This document shows, in pieces, positions 1 to 8,828 of a DNA stretch of 64,000 nt (position 1 is its first letter; the number at the start of each line of letters is the position of its first letter). A program made the position numbers and the translations under genes. This stretch comes from Volutella citrinella (lineage: Eukaryota > Ascomycota > Sordariomycetes > Hypocreales > Nectriaceae): the NCBI GenBank assembly GCA_034401135.1, contig JAWZSP010000009.1, forward strand, positions 2,356,001-2,420,000, read 5' to 3'. Under the pieces are notes generated by a model, which was given only the letters and a program-made list of their open reading frames with translations, did not search any database and was not told where the DNA came from.

Positions 1-580
1 TGGGTCCAGTGGTAGCGTGATGAATATAATTGATTGCCCCTGGGCCTTCTCCTCAAGATGCCCTGGATCTCCACTGCAAAAGTCAGGCCGTGACTTGCGG
101 TAGGATACTGCCGCTTCACGTCGGCATTCATCCCTAGCCGGTTTCGGCAAGTGTTATTAATTGGTCGGAGGATAAAAACGCGAGGGGTCGAGTCTGGACA
201 AGTGTGGGGGTTCGGCAAAGCGGGGGACTCTTCGGCAGAGCTGCTTTTCCACTCGAAATCTCTCAGTGATTCCACTGCCCTCGATTCTCGGCTGGCCCTG
301 TGCCGATGTGCGACGACGGCTCCATAACAGGCCCCGCGATTCGGCATTGACTGCCCCGACCAGCGCGCGTGCTCCTTATCCGCGATCCCCTTCCCCGAGC
401 CGCCATGTTTTCCGGCGGCTGATGCAGTATGTGCATGTCGTCACCTTGGGGGCACCCGACCTACTGTCCAGCCCTTTTGTCTCCATTCCTGTCTCCATTC
501 CACCCAATCCCTTCTCGCGCATCACCATCCTCCACCACAACAGCCAGCCTCGAGCATCGCAATCATCACCGTCGCCCGCC
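1..580. other. Upstream region of the aldolase gene, no gene seen
   Basis: No conserved coding frame is visible. It directly precedes the aldolase start codon and should hold its promoter and 5' leader; the last 100 bases are pyrimidine-rich, as fungal leaders often are. A tRNA A-box-like stretch at the very start has no B-box partner and was not called. Confidence 0.5.
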
Positions 581-1838
581 ATGAGTCTGTCCACTGCCAT
601 TCGCACCGCCCTCACCAAGCCCGCCACGGCTTTTGGTTTCTGGCTTACGTGAGTCCCCCCCGTCTTATTCTCAGCGAAGCAGCGCACAACAGCGACGACA
701 CAACAACCCCTCACGACCTCCCCCGATACCGCTGGACGCCAATTGGCTGCCGGCTCGGTGCTCGCCATCATCACCATTGCCAGCTGCGAACGTCCTTTGA
801 ACGCCAAAGCTGACTGTGTCCTAGATTCCCCAGCGCTGCCGTCGCAAAGACGCTTCTTCGCTCCACAGCAACGCATCCTTCGGGCGGCTTCAGCTGGGTC
901 CTGATTGACGCCGAGCACGGCATCATCGCCGACAACCACTACTACGAGGTAATATGCGAGCGCGGAAATCGAGGTGCGAATAGCTAACCAAAGGACCTGT
1001 AGCTCACAACTGCCATCTCCGCCGAGGGAGCCAGTCCCCTCATCCGTGTGCCATGGGCTGAGGAATGGATGATCAAGCGCGCTCTCGACTCAGGCGCCCA
1101 CGGCATCGTCACCCCTATGTGCCATACTGCCGTAAGTCAATTGCCTCCTCAAATCTTTCGATTCTGGGCAGCATTGACATTGTCCAGGCCGATGCCAAGA
1201 AGATTGTCGGATTCTCCAAATACCCTCCCGTCGGCACCCGAGGCTACGGACCCCTCTTCGCCCATCACTCGTTCCCTAACGTGCAGGCCGGACCTCAGTA
1301 CGACAGCAATGCCGATAAGGGATTGATGGTGCTTGTTCAGATTGAGTCGCGGCCCGGTGTCGAGAATGTCGAGGAGATTGTCGCTGTCGACGGCATCGAT
1401 GGTGTCCTCATTGGTTAGTCGCATCGCTCCGACATTCCTTGCCTGGTCAACTAGACTAGGCGTTACTAACATCTCAACAGGCCCCTTTGATCTCGCCAAG
1501 ATGATGGGCGTTGAGAGAGGCGGCGAGGAGCACGAGGCGGCCATCCAGCGTGTTCTCAAGGCCGCCAAAACTGCCGGCAAGAAGTGTGCCATTTTCTGTA
1601 CGTTCATGCCATTAACTCGTCAAGGAGGACAGGCGAAAAAAATCTCGGATTCCTGAGCATATACTGACCACGATGATACGCAGGCATAAGTGGCCAAGAC
1701 GCCCAGCGACGCTCGCAGCAGGGTTTCGACATGGTTTCCGTCATCACAGACGGCGGCGTCATGGGCGCTGCCATGCTCGGCGAGCTCAACACGGCCACGT
1801 CAACAGTTGGCGAGCAGAAGCCCAGGGACGGATACTAA
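581..1838 (+). CDS. HpcH/HpaI aldolase/citrate lyase family protein
   Basis: Six exons: 581-648, 825-948, 1003-1131, 1188-1413, 1481-1597 and 1684-1838. Every intron is GT..AG and all phases agree, giving 272 residues, a normal length for the family. These class II, metal-dependent aldolases cleave 2-keto-3-deoxy acids such as 4-hydroxy-2-oxoheptanedioate to pyruvate or a related oxoacid plus an aldehyde. Visible hallmarks are the strand VLIDAEHG with the catalytic-type His, the RVPW segment, the metal-ligand Glu in QIESRPGVENVEEI and the metal-ligand Asp in GVLIGPFDLAKMMG. No signal peptide is seen, so it should be cytosolic. The start was chosen because it opens a typical N-terminal helix and lies shortly after a pyrimidine-rich leader. 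The exact substrate cannot be read from sequence. The gene looks intact. Confidence 0.88.
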
Positions 1839-2129
1839 TTCTGACAGCTTGTGAAATGGCCTGCCATTGCCGCCTCTTGTTCACGAAAGAGCTGATGCGC
1901 GGGACAGAAACTAAATGGGATCAAGGATGAAAATGACGACTAATGTCAATAGATAAAACAAAGTCAGTAGTACAGCATAGTATACCAAGCTACATTATAT
2001 CAAGACCGGGCCATTCCGCAGTGTCCTGTCGTTCAACGACTAGATTCAGCTAGCGACGCTTCCAGGATTGCCTATTTCCAAGACCCCGGCGTGAGGGGAG
2101 AATGAAAGCCTCCGGAACAGGGAGGTGGG

Positions 2130-2385
2130 TTGAGCTTGTTATTGACGTATTCAGTGTTGCGGAAGAGGGCGACGTTCATGCGATGCGTCACGAGCCTGAC
2201 CTGCGTCCAGATCGGGGCGGCAAACTCACGCCCATCGTCAACAGTACCGGACTCCTGGTTGGTGGCAGACGAGATGATCCCGTCCAGGTCGCGGTTAAGC
2301 TTATCGCTCTCGGGAGATTGCAGCCAGACCTGGTTCCAGTCCTGTCCTCCTGGCTGCTGGTCATTGCCCGTGCCTCCGCGGAAGA
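2130..2385 (-). pseudogene. Remnant of a PDR-type (ABCG) multidrug ABC transporter
   Basis: On the minus strand a frame reads through DWNQVW, SPESDKLNRDLDGII, GTVDDGREFAAP and RLVTHRMNVALFRNTEYVNNK. This matches the stretch of fungal full-size pleiotropic drug resistance transporters between the second nucleotide-binding domain and the first helix of the second membrane domain. Those proteins are about 1,400-1,500 residues, but only about 85 residues survive here. The frame dissolves on both sides, and no Walker motif or further membrane helices appear nearby. It is therefore an orphan fragment, not a working exporter. The family assignment rests on recognising the linker motif by eye. An unrelated hypothetical protein is less likely given the order and spacing of the matches. 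Confidence 0.6.
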
Positions 2386-3162
2386 TTTCATCCAAAGCAC
2401 CCCAGCCCGATTTCCGCCGTCGCAAGCACCCGTCTGCGATTTCTCTGCAGCTAGCGGCATCCCTCGTCTCGTTCATGCCAGCTTCTCGAAGGATCATGTC
2501 CCCGAGCGGCCCAGACGTCTATACGGATTGGCGGCATGACTCTAAGCGCACGCCTAACGTTTCCCGACTTGGAGGTTCAAGGCAGCTTGCAATGCTCATT
2601 AAGGCTTAGGATACCCCGGTACATTGACGCAGCGGCACGCGACATCCGAGCCATCCCCATCCTGGGTGCGTTTAGCGAGCCCACAATGGCCACATGTGCT
2701 TGTTTCGTGGCCGCAGACTGGCCACCCAAGAGTGAAATCTGCCCACCGAACAGCAGCAACAGTCGACCGAATCTTGCGCTTAAAATAACCCATGCGGCAC
2801 AGCAATACGATTCTCAGCTTTGAGTCTTGTTCCTGACAAGATTGGATATTGAGCCGCATGTGTGGGCTACCGGATAGTTTGCCCAAGTGAGTGGTTTCCC
2901 GATTGATCGCCATGTAGGGACCAAATATAGGTGCTACTAGAAGACGGATTCTACCTGTGGTTCTGCTCAGCTCTTGTATCGCAAGACTATGCCGAGCCCA
3001 GTCTCGTTCCCCGGCAAAGGAGGCGGGACCGGGCGGGACACTGCAAGCCAGAAACATGGCAGAGCAATAATAAAAGCCCTCCTGGCATGTGCCTCTCTTA
3101 TTGCCTTCCGGATTTCACGCAATTGACACCGTATTTTCCACTCTGGCTGCCGCTACCTAGCC
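2386..3162. other. Intergenic region before the subtilisin-like gene
   Basis: No convincing gene. The first part may hold further unrecognisable debris of the ABC-transporter remnant. The right end must carry the promoter of the protease-like gene; a TATA-like AT run is noted separately. Confidence 0.45.
3064..3074 (+). promoter_or_regulatory. TATA-like element upstream of the subtilisin-like gene
   Basis: The AT run AATAATAAAAG lies about 90 bases before the start codon in otherwise mixed sequence, at a plausible distance for a core promoter. This is position and composition only. Confidence 0.25.
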
Positions 3163-5951
3163 ATGAAGCTCAGAATCGTCCTGCTGGGGTCGCTACTGGT
3201 GTACCCAATTGCCGATGCCTTTTCGACCTTTTCAACCCCGTTTCCCATCAACGCGAGCGTCCCCACAGATACGACCCTATTGCAGAGTACTCTGGCCACC
3301 ACCTCTGAAGCTCAAATATTCTCGTCCGCCGATGAGTCTACTGTGACTTCGGTCCAAGTCTCATCTGATGCTGCAAGCGATGAGCCGGCGGCGCTCCCTG
3401 GACCTACGCAGGATACACTGCAGAGCGATGGCTCTCAGGCACCCCCGATTCAATCGACTGAGACTGCGGACCTAAATTCGCTTACGTTGACGACCGATAC
3501 AAACATGGAGAGTCTGTCACAAACTACTTTGGCTACAGTAGTGGTACCCATGACGGCAGCGCCTGATACCCCCCCTTCAATTGATGTGGTATCCTCAGAA
3601 GCCACTTCGGTTGAAGTCGCGTCATCAGAAGTCAACTCCAACGAGCCCATCGCATCTGGAGTACCTATCAATGATGCCATATCATCCCAACTACCCACAA
3701 ATGGTGCCGCGTCATCAGAGGCTCCTCTAGATGGTGCCATATCGTCAGAAGCTCCTCCAAATAACACCATGCCTTCAGAAGCCCCTTCAACTACCTCCCG
3801 AAATGTTGTGGCCCCTCTTCAAACGCAATTCACATCCGGGACAGAAATGGGCAGCTTTACTGCCATGCAGGATACAAAGTACTCGATGATCACCGACCCA
3901 ATTACTACCTCGACTGCGTGGCAGACTGAGATTGAAGGTCAACATACGTCAACCGATGTACCCATCATCATTGGCGCTGGAGGTTGGTTCTGGTTCCCTC
4001 TCCCTGCTATTATCCCGGGACCTGGGGGCATACCTCTTCCAAGGATCCCATCTTTCCCAGCTCCTACCCCACCGGTTCCGCCCGTTCCAGTCAAACCACC
4101 TGGCAATGAACCCACGGAGGAGGAAAAAAAGAAGGAAGAGGAGAAAAAGAGTCAGAGTGCGTCCCGCCTCACGAAAAGCGCCTCGAATGAACCAACATCT
4201 ACGAAAGACATAATCACGACCTCGGCGGCTTCAGCCGAGTCATCCTCAGACACCTCGACATCCACAGAAACGGCTACTACCACAACGAGTGCTCCTAGAT
4301 GCACTCGAAGCCCAGGTGCCAAAAGCGTCCGCCGGCGCCAAATGGATGCTGGTGGCGGCGAGGAAGAATGCGACCTTGCCTACCCTCACTACATCTACCC
4401 CGCAGACCAGAACCCGGCCACCATAAACGGAATCAAGGGAAAGCTCAACGAGTACAAGTTTGAGGGCAGCTTGCTCAAAAAATACCAAGTTGGGGGGTTT
4501 GGGGTTGTTATGTGGGTTCAAGAGTTGACGTGGTACGAGGCGCAGGAGCTTGCACAGTTTCCGGGGGTAAGTGCCTGCAGTTGCTATGACTCCGCCGTAG
4601 CATACTGACTTTTGGAATAGGTCTATGCTATTGATGCCCCGTGCCAGAACTCATGCCCTGAACCATTTGCCGCGACTGGGTATCGCCGGCAGGCTGCGAG
4701 CCAGGACCTGGTGCTGATTAGCCAGGACAACCTCGCGCCGCTTGACAAGTTAGCTCACGCCCTCAATGCCCAAGAGATTAAGACTAAGATTCATCGTAGG
4801 TATTAAGGACACTTCATGTTTGAAAAGTCGGCCGGCAAGGACGTAACTCTTTATCTCCTCGACTCTGGGGCGGACTTATCCCACGGTAGTTTTCACCAAG
4901 GCTACAACGTAGCAAACAAAGCGAGGCAAGCCTTGCATTTCCAGTGCACAAGCATCAAACTAACAGAAAATATGTGGCTCCTTCCGGATCACACAGTGTC
5001 GCAGTCAGATTGGAATGGCCACGGCACCTGCATGCTTGACCGCATCTGTGGGCATGAACGCGGCGTCGCCAAGAACATTTCTCCAGTAATCGTTCCCATC
5101 CCTCGGCCAATGAGTGTTAGTAACTTTATCCTTGCCATTGTCGCGGTCCTCAACGACATGGGAAGCGGGAAGAGAGGTGTTTTATCAATGTCCCTCGGAA
5201 TAGATCCGGTCAAGAAGGACGGTACCCCAGCTGCCATCGATCCATTCGGAAATGACATATTCATACCGTTGAGCTACATAATGTCGCATCTTCTCAGGCT
5301 AGTCATCCAGAGGGGTGTTCTGCCCGTGGCGGCTGCAGGCAACGAAGCCCGCTCCACTATCGACATGGTCCCCGCAGCATTTGCCAAACCAAACGCGGGG
5401 TACAACTATGTTCCTGAAGTACTCGTCATAGGAGCTGTTGAGTCGGATGGAATGACAAGTCCCAGTTGGTCCAACGTGGAGTATGAGCAAGGCCTCCCGC
5501 ACATGTACTCGCCGGGGGTTGGACTGGTCTGCTCAGAAATCGGAGGGTAATGTCATTCTGAGCCATAAGACGGCCTAAAGCACAGTCACTAACATGGACC
5601 AGGGGCTTGACGGATACTAGCGGATCCAGTGTCGGTAAGTTGGCCATGCGTCCTCTCCTGCTGTTTGCATATCCCCAAGCTAACTGACATGCAAGCTACC
5701 GCCATTGCCGCCGGAGTTGCTGCGTACCTTTAAAATATGCAGAGAAGATGAAAGTGGACGTCAGCACTCCAGAGAAATTGAGGAATCTGGTCCTCTCCAC
5801 GGCATGGGTGCGAGGGCCCAACAACTTGCTCGTTTTGTTCAATGGCGTCCCGTACGAGAAGGTGATTGATGGCGGAAAGCTGGTATGATTGACTTGTTGC
5901 TTCTCATTTCCAACTGCTAACTGGCTTCAGGTCGCTCCGCTATTTACTTAG
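3163..5951 (+). pseudogene. Secreted subtilisin-like (S8 family) serine protease, apparently disrupted
   Basis: The model starts with a signal peptide at 3163 (MKLRIVLLGSLLVYP), followed by about 240 residues of Ser/Thr-rich low-complexity sequence with repeated SSEAP-like units, a Pro-rich stretch, a Lys/Glu-rich stretch, and a C-terminal peptidase domain. Probable exons are 3163-4566, 4621-5546, 5603-5634, 5696-5884 and 5931-5951. The S8 triad is recognisable: Asp in YLLDSGADLSHG, His in WNGHGTCM and Ser in DTSGSSVATAIAAGVAAYL. Two lesions break it. An in-frame TAA at 4804-4806 comes just before the Asp motif, and a frameshift at about 5735-5740 comes just after AAYL; the frame then continues with a recognisable C-terminal helix region. 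Neither lesion can be removed by a normal-length intron. The TAA could come from CAA by one C-to-T change. It is a recent pseudogene unless assembly errors are to blame. Confidence 0.72.
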
Positions 5952-6431
5952 CGGTTGTCGACAGCGTCTTGTCCTTGAGAGTATTTTGGGGGATCCATTG
6001 CAAGAAAGCGGACATCTCAGGCTCACGCATGGATGTGGGGATTATCCAGCGCATATCAGGGACAGAAATACCCAAGCTTATCAATCTCATCAGTGAAACG
6101 TCAAAGACATTGGCGCGAGATGGAGCCGAAGCCGCACCGACCAAGACAATCCCTGGTCAGTCCAACCAAAAGTCCATGGGCCGTCTCCACCGTATCCATC
6201 CTTAGGCACATTTCATTAGTTAGACACCTGCATATTCCAAGGCCCAGGAAGCCTCAGCTGAATGCAGATCCGGGTAAAAGCGCCGGGTGCCAAGGTTGCG
6301 TGAAACTAAAATAAAATGCGCAGTGGCGCGCAACATCTGTCGCCCTTCCCCCCGCCATCGCTCGCGTGACCCTTCTTTTACCTCTAACGCTCCATCTTGG
6401 ATCGGCAACAAGCAAGCCGGACGCATGCAAG
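5952..6431. other. Intergenic region, no gene seen
   Basis: This lies between the protease pseudogene and the CxxC-module gene. Short frames here show no family motifs. It should contain the terminator of the former and the promoter of the latter. Confidence 0.45.
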
Positions 6432-8621
6432 ATGTCGGGCAATCAGGGCAACGAGCTGGAGCAGTTGTTCAAGTACCTCAACTTGGACCCTGCTGTGGTG
6501 AGAAGGCAGATGCAGGAGCAGCAGGCCAGGGAGCAGGCCGCTGTTGAGGCATTAGCCCAGATGAATCAAGCACTGGCTGCGCAGCAAACACGAGGCCCGC
6601 CGTTGCCGACTAGGCCGAATGCCGTCCCGCAGGCACCAGGTCCGCCACTACCGAACAGGCCGGTGGCTGCACCATCATATCCAACACAAACACCGGCACC
6701 GACACCGACACCAGCACCAGTACCAGCACCAGCACAACCTTCACCCTCATCAGCTTGGCCTACACAGCCTGTACCTTCGTCGCAACCTTCACAGCCAGTG
6801 TCATCACAACCTCCGCCACCTCCACCTCCGCCACGTGTTGTGCCCAGCGCTGACGGTGCACCTCAACCGCCACGTCGCCCGAGAACTCCTCCCTGCTCAC
6901 AGCTGCACCCTTCCGGCATCAAGCCCTTGAATGATTGCCAAGGCGAAGAGATCAGGTACAGAAGCGACTGGGCGCATCACACCGACGCCCCTGGCTTCAC
7001 CATCTGCTCCCGCTGCTTCGTCGACTACATCTGGGGCTCCCCGTTCCAAGACGCCTTTGTCAAGCAGTCCTTGGGCGGTATTCCTCGAACTTGCATGTTC
7101 AACTCGCCGCGAGTCAAGAACATATTATGGCCCGAGGCAGTCAAGACCAAGAATCTCGATGCCCTTCTCCAGTTCTTCAAGCGCGCATCAACCGAGATCA
7201 GTCCTTGCCCAAAGACACAGGTCGTAAGCCAGCCCAAAGGCTGGTATCATGCCAAGGACATCCCGGACTCAACATTCTGTCCCTGGTGCTATGAAAACAT
7301 GTTTGCCGGGACGCCTTTTGAAGCTCGCTTTGAGCCGGCTACCTCAGCTGAGGCATACTGCGACGGCTCCTCGGTCGCCTTTATTCGTCTGCATGAGCAG
7401 CTGAGAACTACAGGAGACTGGACAGCGTTCTCGCAAGCCGTCAACAGGCGTATTCGAATCCCTGCTTGCCCCAAACAGGCACCAGCGTCATTTATTAGCC
7501 GTGAGTGGTATCAATCCGACCGCGGGCCAGATGGCTTCCAAGTGTGCGCGGCCTGCTTTGAGGATCACTTCCGCGGAACGAGCCAGGAGAGCACGTTTCG
7601 GCGGGCAAATGGTGGCGACTACGACATAACGCAATGCTCCTGTGGGACTTTCAACATGAGCGTGGCTGTCAACTATGTCAGCATCCACAAAGACTTCGAT
7701 TTAATGTGGAGGGCTCTCAAGGGCATTGCGGCCCAGCCATTCTGCGACCCTGAAGGCACAGCAACAAATGTGTGGTATTCCATGTCAGGCCAGGATCCCC
7801 AGGGACGCTCGCAGAGCATTTCCATCTGCGGCGCTTGCTATGCCGGTATTATCAGCTCAGGCGGAGGGACTCACTTCTTCGTGCCGTTGACGAGCATATC
7901 CGCAGCCACCAAAAACCTGTGCTGTTTCAACCTTAGGCACTCCAAGTCTCAAATCTACCTGAAACGCTACGTTGAAGCCTTGACAAAGGGCGACTGGAAG
8001 CCCTTTACTGAGGCTGCGTACCAGCTATCAGGCGTCAAGCCCTGTAGTCGTGGTACCGTCCAGAACCGGGGTGAACGTCGGTTCTGGGGCTGGGGCACTG
8101 CGTCCATCTGCGAGGAGTGCCACATCGACTTCGCCCAAGACAGTCCTCTCGTGAGCCAGTTTGAGCTCCAAGGCGAACGAGACACGGATGCTACGCCGTA
8201 CACCTGCGACTTCTACTCTGAGCGCATGCGCAACTTGTACACCGAGGCTTGCAAATCAGAAAGCACTGCTGAGCTGCTTGCGTTTGCAAAGCACCGCAGG
8301 TCCGTCTACGCCAACACAATGCCGATGCTTCAGCAGCTGCGTAGCCAGCAAAGACTGCAGATGCAACGGCAGCAATACGTAGCCAACCAAGGCAGTTTCT
8401 ATAAGTTCATGGGAAATAGCATGGCCAACGCGACAGGCATTAACTACACTGGGCAGAGTGGCAGTTCGTATACTTATGGGAATTCGTATGCTGGCTATGG
8501 GCATGCCAACCAGTTTGTTGCACAGGGGCATGCATATGATCGCCAGGCGAGGGAGATGTCTGGGGGAGGTCTTGAATACCAGATTGAGATGCTTGAAAGC
8601 CGCTGGAAGGAGGTTGAGTAG
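6432..8621 (+). CDS. Hypothetical protein with Pro-rich linker and five tandem ~92-residue CxxC modules
   Basis: A single exon of 729 residues from the ATG at 6432; an in-frame ATG at 6366 is possible, but the MSGNQGNELEQL start is more natural. Order: a short Gln/Glu-rich helical start, a Pro/Gln-rich linker (about 55-155) with poly-Pro, then five related modules. Each has an upstream aromatic segment (W or WY), a CxxC followed by an aromatic or His residue (CSRCF, CPWCY, CAACF, CGACY, CEECH), a small/aromatic stretch, one or more later Cys and usually a closing PC. The CxxC motifs sit at residues about 192, 283, 372, 466 and 560, a spacing of 89-94. The tail is Gln-, Gly- and Tyr-rich. There is no signal peptide or membrane helix. 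I do not recognise the family; zinc binding by the paired cysteines is plausible but inferred. The poly-Pro linker could bind SH3 or WW domains. Confidence 0.82.
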   Translation: MSGNQGNELEQLFKYLNLDPAVVRRQMQEQQAREQAAVEALAQMNQALAAQQTRGPPLPTRPNAVPQAPGPPLPNRPVAAPSYPTQTPAPTPTPAPVPAPAQPSPSSAWPTQPVPSSQPSQPVSSQPPPPPPPPRVVPSADGAPQPPRRPRTPPCSQLHPSGIKPLNDCQGEEIRYRSDWAHHTDAPGFTICSRCFVDYIWGSPFQDAFVKQSLGGIPRTCMFNSPRVKNILWPEAVKTKNLDALLQFFKRASTEISPCPKTQVVSQPKGWYHAKDIPDSTFCPWCYENMFAGTPFEARFEPATSAEAYCDGSSVAFIRLHEQLRTTGDWTAFSQAVNRRIRIPACPKQAPASFISREWYQSDRGPDGFQVCAACFEDHFRGTSQESTFRRANGGDYDITQCSCGTFNMSVAVNYVSIHKDFDLMWRALKGIAAQPFCDPEGTATNVWYSMSGQDPQGRSQSISICGACYAGIISSGGGTHFFVPLTSISAATKNLCCFNLRHSKSQIYLKRYVEALTKGDWKPFTEAAYQLSGVKPCSRGTVQNRGERRFWGWGTASICEECHIDFAQDSPLVSQFELQGERDTDATPYTCDFYSERMRNLYTEACKSESTAELLAFAKHRRSVYANTMPMLQQLRSQQRLQMQRQQYVANQGSFYKFMGNSMANATGINYTGQSGSSYTYGNSYAGYGHANQFVAQGHAYDRQAREMSGGGLEYQIEMLESRWKEVE

Positions 8622-8828
8622 AGAGAATCTCATCCTATACAAGAACTGTGCTATATCCTTGGCCATGATGGACGTCTTCTTGCTCTCTTTGACAGCCATT
8701 ACATTGGTCCGTATGTGTTATTAGTCCCATTTAGATAGATTTTCTGCAATATTTACGACGAAGGGAATACACTATTCATAGTAATACAAATAGCGAAGTC
8801 TCAAGTGATGCGTCATCCACACTATCAT

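Noticed and set aside
1..80. tRNA-like start (A-box-like GGTCCAGTGGTAGCG)
   Set aside because: No anticodon stem, B-box or acceptor pairing follows within the next 80 bases.
376..939. 187-codon minus-strand frame
   Set aside because: Antisense to exons 1-2 of the aldolase gene, with no recognisable motif; the plus-strand spliced gene is clear.
4767..4809. A short intron removing the in-frame TAA of the subtilisin-like gene
   Set aside because: Candidate GT..AG pairs are either too short, keep the TAA, or shift the frame, so the stop was kept as a real lesion.
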